Shown piece after piece: positions 57,836 to 64,000 of a DNA stretch of 64,000 bases. The notes beneath the pieces were generated by a model. That model was not told where the DNA came from. It saw only the letters and a program-made list of their open reading frames with translations, and searched no databases. The first letter of the stretch is position 1; the number at the start of each line of letters is the position of its first letter. A program made the position numbers and the translations under genes. The stretch is from Leptasterias polaris (taxonomy: Eukaryota > Echinodermata > Asteroidea > Forcipulatida > Asteriidae): the NCBI GenBank assembly GCA_037783415.1, contig JAZGTN010000064.1, positions 620,001 to 684,000 on the forward strand. Reading direction: 5' to 3'.

Positions 57836-58959
57836 AAGCTTAAATTTCTGTGCTATGATTAGTCTGCTCTGAAGTGACGTAGTTTTTCACCTTCACCAGC
57901 AGCAGTTAACTGTACTTTCGATCGTCTGCCGCTGCGTCTGTGTGTGCATAATTGTTGATGTAATGTTGTTTTAATCACAGTTTAATGTGATATCTGGGCA
58001 GTTTCTGGCTTTATTCACGAGCCTCGAAGTGTGACGTCAGATGTTCAGGCTATAACACCGACTACAACGGATGCTGGTGCCCTGTATTTGAAACGCTCAT
58101 TATTATATGCAGCTACTTATAAAATTACTGTTAAAAGTATCATGATGGATAAACAACTGGGTAGGCCTGCAGTGCTGGAGTGATGTAGGCCTATACATGA
58201 TCCAGACACAGTCCTGAGTTAATCTCTTAGTGAACAACTATCAGTGAATTAGGCCTACATTTAGCCTAAGTAATGCAGTAAATTGCCCGCTACAGATAAT
58301 TAATATTATTACTACAAAAGTCATCATATTCGTGTAGATCTTGGTGTAGGCCCAAGGGTAAAAGTAAACAAATGCAAGGTAGAACTGTTTTATTGCCAAT
58401 AGAAATTAGATTTTCAGTGTATTAGAATGTTAGGAGGATAATATGGTTGCTCGTTTTAAACATTTGGACATTAATTAACAAAGTAATTCTGATGCAAAGC
58501 AAAGAAGTGCTCAATTGCTCAAATGAAATAGTTGGGTTAACAACAATTTCCCATTAGACAGGTAATCTTTTTAAAAATATACATGTTTGACAATATTATA
58601 GAAGACCTTCGGGTCTGCACAAATACATTTTGATACGAATGAAGGTCAAGGTCATGTTTTTCTTATTAATTCGAAATTATAGCGCAACACGTTACCATAG
58701 CCTAAAGTCTTCTGCATGCAGTCTATGTACTGCGTCCAAAATGGAAAACAAACCAAATTTGGCTAATGCAGTGACGCATGAATTAGGCCCATGTAACTTT
58801 GTCAGCCCCTCAACCCAATAAAAACCTTTACAGCCTACAATGAATACTTTCCAAACAGGGCAGCATCCATCTTGGATTTGTGAGGACAAACCAGGCATGC
58901 TGTAGAATGAACATCAAAGAATGGGGGTAGACCGAGACCAATTCAAAGACCAGCAACAC
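57836..58959. other. Gene-free stretch
   Basis: No gene. 58,019-58,053 (GCCTCGAAGTGTGACGTCAG, ATGTTCAGGCT) is an inverted match to 56,853-56,885, probably two copies of a small repeat. Confidence 0.5.
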
Positions 58960-58963
58960 TTAA

Positions 58964-60471
58964 AGAGCGGTTACAGGATGCTCTGATTTTTTAAGTTTTT
59001 ACATTTTTCCAATAGATGGAGTCCCAAAGAAGTATAAACAATTATTATGAGTCCCTTACCTCACGCTAAAACAGAGTAAAAATGTATTTTCCTCGAAACA
59101 CTCCCAGCCCAAAATCTGAAAACGCGAGGTCAAACAAACCATGCGTAACATGATTCGTGACGTCACCGGCGGCAAGTAGTTTGGACCTGCCTATATGAAT
59201 GTACGGAGCTAACGCAATATAAACCGCCAAGCTCCACCATTTGCAATCAATAAGGCTGCAAATGTGACTCTTCAATGGACGATCCAACGGGTTAAAAACC
59301 AGCAAGACAATTTACAACGGATTTGTGATTTAGGGATTTTCGTTCTTGAATGGCGAGGCGATTCCGCAGCTCGGCTTGATTTTGAGTACATCGATCCACA
59401 TATCGCAAGTAGACTGGTACTTTGTTTACGTAAATGTTATCACTATGGCGAGGCATGAGGACCCAGTCTACATAAATCCATCCAGCTCAATTGTTTTTAT
59501 TTTTTTATCCTGTCCGCGGACCGGCTGACCGCGCAAACTGTCTTCCTCGAGTGTAAGCGTTGTTACCAAGTACAGCGATGTACGTGCTTGGATTTGTCCA
59601 CAAAATGTTTTGAGAATCATTTAATTTGTCATAAAAATTTACTATTTGGCTATACATTATCATTATTCAATGTTTTCTGACTTTTATAGAATAAACTGGA
59701 GACAAGAAAAAGAAACAAAAATATAATAAATATTGCGATTATCTTGGGAAATCGACTATCTAGGTACATGGTAACCACGTGCATAAAGCAGATTGATGCC
59801 GTGAGCTTACTATCCAGGAAGACTATTGGCTCAAAAACGGGATCCTTTGGGCCATCAACCAACCCGCGGACAAGATAAAACAGTCATTGGCCAGTGTTAA
59901 CCGATGGCCAACATTCAACCGAAACAGTTTTTGGTTACTAAAACTTTATTGATGTCAACACGTGCGCCAGTGGACGACGACTCGACGTGAATGGTTGATC
60001 GTAATACGTCGGGTGCGAATTTTCGTGCGAATCGATTCGCAGAATCGCGTATCGCAGAATCGCGAATTCTAGGCCTTAATTACTCATATGTAGGCTTCAT
60101 TTTACAACAATAAATTTGAAGGATACCCTGGATTGACAGTAAGGTTTCTTTCATGTATAATGTAAGTGTTGTTTCTTCTTGATTTTGTTTTGTTTCCCCC
60201 CAAAAGAGACGTTTATGTGTGTGTGTCATATGCCGATCGTGTGTTTTTAGGCGCCGATGACGTCAAGGGGTCATTGCATATCATTATCATAGATAAGCAG
60301 TTTTTGACTCTCGGCTGAAAAAGCCACGCGGAGGGGTGCATTTTTGACTTGAATTATTTATTAATAAATGCAAATGTTATGTGTAAAATAGTTATTAACC
60401 GGTAACTACGATGTATATTCGACCATAAAAAGGCATTAAGTGCAATTTTGAGAGCATCCTGTAACCGCTCT
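58964..60471. mobile_element. 1.5-kb TTAA-flanked TIR element
   Basis: Tips AGAGCGGTTACAGGATGCTC (58,964-58,983) and its exact complement (60,452-60,471), flanked by TTAA at 58,960-58,963 and 60,472-60,475. No transposase ORF recognised inside. Contains GCGAATCGATTCGC palindrome near 60,030. TTAA target as in piggyBac/Kolobok. Confidence 0.85.
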
Positions 60472-60926
60472 TTAAACTAAACAGACCAACATTTCTGCGT
60501 CTAGCGTCTAGGTTACAAAAAATACTTTTGTTGAATGTCAACGATCCCATGGCACATCGACCAATCAACAATTTATGGATAAATGTACCATGGAAGCAGT
60601 TTGCTTGTTGGCATGTGATGACGTCCACACCGAGGGTGTTGTTTATATTACCAAAACAATAACAAACAACGTCAAAACCGTTCGACACATATAGTGACGT
60701 TTTAGCCTTATCTACAGATTAGGATCTAAGTATTTTGTGTTAATTAGTTCCAAGTGCAAGCTCTTGAAAGCGAAGATTGAAAACGGCTGCCGGTGGCATT
60801 ATTTCTGCAGTGTGCTAGGCCGTATCCGCAGTTGCGGCTATACGGCTACGGCTGTTGCTAAGGGCGTTGCTAAGGATGTTGTCATACTTTAACGCATAAT
60901 GACGCGACACTACCAAGATGCAGCTG

Positions 60927-61094
60927 TGTTAGTTCGCAAAGTAAAAGGAAAACCACGCAATTTCGAGGCATACTTGTGTGGATCATTGTTTTCTACTTTA
61001 AAACATCTTTCTAACCATATGCATTTTATAACAAACGGATACAAACGGTTTTCATAGACCAACTCGCCCGATCCAAGGCAACGTGTCCCTTTAA
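60927..61094. mobile_element. Half-palindrome MITE fragment (CAACGTGTCCCTTTAA end), copy 1
   Basis: Contains AAAGGAAAACCACGCAATTT, CGAGGCATACTTGTGTGGAT, CTAACCATATGCATTTTATA and ends GGCAACGTGTCCCTTTAA. A second copy lies at 62,955-63,138. DNA at 60,476-60,926 and 61,095-61,300 shows no gene. Confidence 0.8.
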
Positions 61095-61307
61095 GGATCC
61101 CTCTTTATGATGCATTTACGCCCTTTTACCGGCCATCAACATTGTTTTCTTGGTCACTTTCATGACTTGCTTGCACGCGGCTACATGATTTCAATCTGTC
61201 CTTTTTAAACATACAGGGTAAACATATCAAGAAAATACATTGATATTAAAATTGAAGTTTAATTCAACATTGTTTAACTACAAAGAAACTGACTGGGTTT
61301 ATTTTAA

Positions 61308-61728
61308 ATAGTTTTGGTTTGAACAAAGAAAAAAAAAAAACTAAAAAAAAAAACGACCTCTGGTTTAACGTACCGGCGCTCTACTAACTGAGCAATCTAG
61401 TACTATAGTCAATTTTTCTTGGTTCATAGCCAAACTATTTAAAATATACCCAGCCATATTCCCTTGTGGTCTTTTTCTCGATATTTAACATCTCTGGCTG
61501 CCGGTTCCAACGCTGTATCGTAATTTGGGTGTGGTCCCTGGCTACACGGCAGTTTACGATTGAATGGCTTCTGACTGGCACCCCCGAACAAAAATTTTGA
61601 CAAAATAGGGAGACCGCCAACATAGGGCTGGGTAGCTCAGTTGGTATTGCACCGGTAGTTGTTCCGGAAATCGTTGGTTCAAGTCCCGCCCATTAATTTT
61701 TTCTTTGTTCAAACCCAAACAATAATTT
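61308..61728. repeat. Inverted pair of tRNA-like sequences (SINE-like)
   Basis: Right half (plus): a consensus A box TAGCTCAGTTGG (61,633-61,644) and B box GGTTCAAGTCC (61,676-61,686), followed by TTTTTTCTTTGTTCAAACCC. Left half (minus): TTGCTCAGTTAGTAGAGC at about 61,377-61,400, with GGTTTGAACAAAGAAAAAA outside it. The acceptor stem of the right unit does not pair, so it is a tRNA-derived repeat and not a working tRNA gene. Confidence 0.6.
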
Positions 61729-62855
61729 ATCTGTTTAACTAAAAATCATAATAATAAATAAAACGGATACAGCCTTAAATCTAAAGCATAAACCCCAAAA
61801 CAAGGAAGGAAATACTGATGGAATAAACAACTTTAAAAAGGAATAAAGGCGCAAGCACTTCTTCCAGGAATAGACTGTGCAAGTCTCGCGCGTATCAGAA
61901 CGAGAAAACACGTCAAGCGAAGAACAATTTTTTCCGGAAATCAAATCATTGTCTTTAAATTAGATCTATTAAAAAATCTGAACAACAAAAATACTCATTA
62001 CAATTTGTATAAAATGAGTTTTAGCTTTCATAACAAAAACACAAATCATTTGTTAGTTTTTGTTGAAACAAACTGAAAACTCTGGGACAAGGATGCTTAC
62101 TCGATCTTAACTTTTAAGGAACCCCTTTTGTAAATCCACGCCAGAGTACGTGCAGCCACTAAATAAAAGCCGGTTTAAACGCAGACGCGAGATGATCGCA
62201 CGGGCGTAGAATTAACGCGTGACGCAGTTTAAAGAGGACGCTGACGCCTCAACAACCGTAGTCTGCAATGAAAAGGCTTAGCGTCTGACAATTACAGCGT
62301 CTGGTGATTTTCATCGCGCGACCAAAACAAATTTGGTGATCGGAGGTGGGCACAAATTCTTAATTTTTTGCAAGTAACCGGAAGCTGAGGTCAATTTTAA
62401 TTCTTGGGTTTTCTTCATTGTGTTGAATTGATTTTACTTTCATATTTGGTATCACTTAGTATTACATTCCCAACAACATATGTAATTTTCCTGGTCATAA
62501 AGTACGTTAAACTAAAATAATAGACGAAACAAAATCTTGGCAACGTAAAACTCCATATGGTTGGGACCACAATGGTCCCGGAAGTTCGATTACGCGCGAG
62601 ACTTGCACAGTCTATAAACCACAGAACTTGTGCAAGTTCCGTCGTAAAACAAGCTGCGTGTTACATGCCGTCCATGGGCTGTGTGGGCAAATAGTACCCG
62701 ATTTGAACAAAACAACATGGACCCCATCGCAGCGTGCAACAATTGACCAATCCGTACGCACAAGTCCTGCACGCCACGCCGCAATTAGCCATTTTGAGAT
62801 GGTGTACACATTATGATGACACTAGGTTTGGGTAAATGTGTATGTGTACTTCTTA
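61729..62855. other. Gene-free stretch
   Basis: No recognised gene. A small hairpin CTTGCACA...TGTGCAAG sits at about 62,603-62,637. Confidence 0.5.
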
Positions 62856-62857
62856 GT

Positions 62858-63243
62858 GTATTAAAGTAATGTGGCGTCCGCCACGTATCAACAAAACCTT
62901 GCCTGCCAGCACCTCAGCACACTAGTTGTGGAGTCAAAAGTTTGGCTCTTTAAAATGGCGGGCCGTGCTAGTTCACGAAGTGAAAGGAAAACCACACAAT
63001 TTCGAGGCATGTTTGTGTGGATCATTATATTATTCAAATTTTAAAACATATTTCTAACCATATGCATTTCAGAACAAACGGTTTCAAACGCTTTTCATAG
63101 CCCAAATCGCCCAATCCAAGGCAACGTGTCCCTTTAACTAAACAGAGTCTTCTCTAGTGTGCACCATGTCTCGAAAAGAGTAATGGCTGAGGTGCTGGCA
63201 ACATTGTGTTGATACGTGGCGGCCGCCACATTATTTTAATACA
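62858..63243. mobile_element. 386-bp inverted-repeat element hosting a MITE half
   Basis: Arms of ~60 bp (62,858-62,922 and 63,186-63,243) share TTGATACGTGGCGGCCGCCA, CATTA and GGTGCTGGCA. Between them lies the second CAACGTGTCCCTTTAA MITE fragment (62,955-63,138). Confidence 0.7.
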
Positions 63244-63462
63244 ATAATATGGCGGCTGCTGCCAGATTATGTGGCGGCCGACAGATAGATAATTATGTGG
63301 CGGCTGACATATATATATTTATGTGGCGGCCGCCAGATAGATAATTATGTGGCAGCCGACAGATAGAAAATTATGTGGCGGTCGACAGATAGATATTTAT
63401 GTTGTGGACGCCAGATAGACAGTTATATGTGGCGGCCGCCAGATAGATAATTATGTGACAGC
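63214..63462. repeat. ~30-bp minisatellite, GTGGCGGCCGCC AGATAGATAATTAT type
   Basis: Roughly eight units combining GTGGCGGCCGCCAGATAGAT with AATTAT, with NotI/EagI-like GCGGCCGC cores. The first unit overlaps the right arm of the preceding inverted-repeat element, suggesting the array grew from it. Confidence 0.9.
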
Positions 63463-64000
63463 AAAGGGTACACCAAAATATTCACGTGCTTATCAAGAAA
63501 TAGTTCACCTCTTATCCCCTAGTATACTATCCGGCTTTCGTAGTCCGGTAAGGCCCTTGGTCTTATAATACAAGGCGTCGACGTATGTGCTCTTACTGAT
63601 TTCGTTATATTGCACGTTATTGTGACAATGAAGAGATGCATCAGAAAATGTAGGGTTGTACAATGTGTAGTGTATTTGGGTTTCGTCCTACCTGTAAACT
63701 AAAAGTAATAAGAGTACCGCACTTCGTTTTCATTTTCTTTTCCGGTAAACCCCCGAGACGCGAATAGGTGACAAAACATGCTACTGATAGAAGAGGACGT
63801 GAAAAGAACACCGCTGATACAGTTTCCTGAGGTGGTCACTAATCCTTAACCCCAGGGAGAAACGTACACAATCAACCAACCCCAAGCAAACCACTTGCTC
63901 CTTCTTTTAAGACACAAAGCACACTGCCCAATTGTAAATGAATACCGGCAAACACCATCAGTAAATTAAATTTCCCTGTAGTTATCAGATTAAAGTGAAA
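63463..64000. other. Gene-free right edge
   Basis: No ORF, RNA gene or repeat recognised. Confidence 0.45.

Noticed and set aside
61626..61696. Functional tRNA gene
   Set aside because: A and B boxes are good, but the acceptor stem does not pair and the T stem has mismatches; it fits a tRNA-derived repeat.

Overview
The window reads as non-coding-rich, AT-rich metazoan DNA with one recognisable host gene set in a dense, repeatedly nested field of transposable elements. There are no bacterial-type operons. Several short repeats look like families I associate with echinoderm, probably sea-star, genomes: half-palindromes ending CAACGTGTCCCTTTAA, a GGGCCCAATTTCATAGAGC repeat, and an AGGCCCTGTACACTATTGG repeat. 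Together with an alpha-1-adrenergic-type receptor they suggest a deuterostome invertebrate, most likely an asteroid echinoderm. That assignment rests on memory of repeat families and is moderate in confidence.

Layout. 0.1-2.1 kb: minus-strand ORF1-type protein of a Tx1/L1-like LINE, with a zinc knuckle and an in-frame 24-bp minisatellite tail. 3-7 kb: a degenerate L2/CR1-type LINE inserted in an inverted-repeat family and itself broken by a 749-bp TIR element. 7-9.4 kb: hairpins and a small TIR element. 9.7-13.85 kb: a decayed DIRS-type tyrosine-recombinase retrotransposon bounded by inverted repeats, abutted by a palindromic MITE. 16.1-19.3 kb: a two-exon GPCR gene (minus strand) very like alpha-1 adrenergic receptors, with its single intron at the end of TM6. 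20.0-25.7 kb: a long-TIR element, two LINE 3' halves, and a TIR element carrying an exon-like segment.

25.8-45.4 kb is a composite, roughly 19.5 kb structure with matching inverted ends. Its left arm is about 16 monomers of a ~212-bp satellite, followed by a 1.3-kb core and then inverted satellite monomers. The right part contains two ~720-bp direct repeats, a 9.06-kb element (34,239-43,296) with TATGGTGTTC ends, 6-bp target duplications and CGTCG-rich subterminal arrays, and inside that a Tx1-like LINE cut by four or five further insertions, most with readable target-site duplications. A compact 3.0-kb relative of the satellite/core structure lies at 48,196-51,240 and a 1.0-kb relative of the CGTCG-array elements at 54,247-55,242. 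All three share the TATGGTGTTC-type end plus arrays of CGTCG-containing repeats. I could not assign these to a named transposon superfamily, and they are the main candidate for something undescribed.

55.2-57.8 kb: a frameshifted RTE-type LINE. 58-64 kb: TTAA-flanked elements, tRNA-like inverted repeats, MITE halves and a minisatellite. The only gene with a clear host function is the receptor; everything else recognisable is mobile or repetitive DNA, mostly inactive. Coordinates of repeat ends are by eye and may be off by a few bases.
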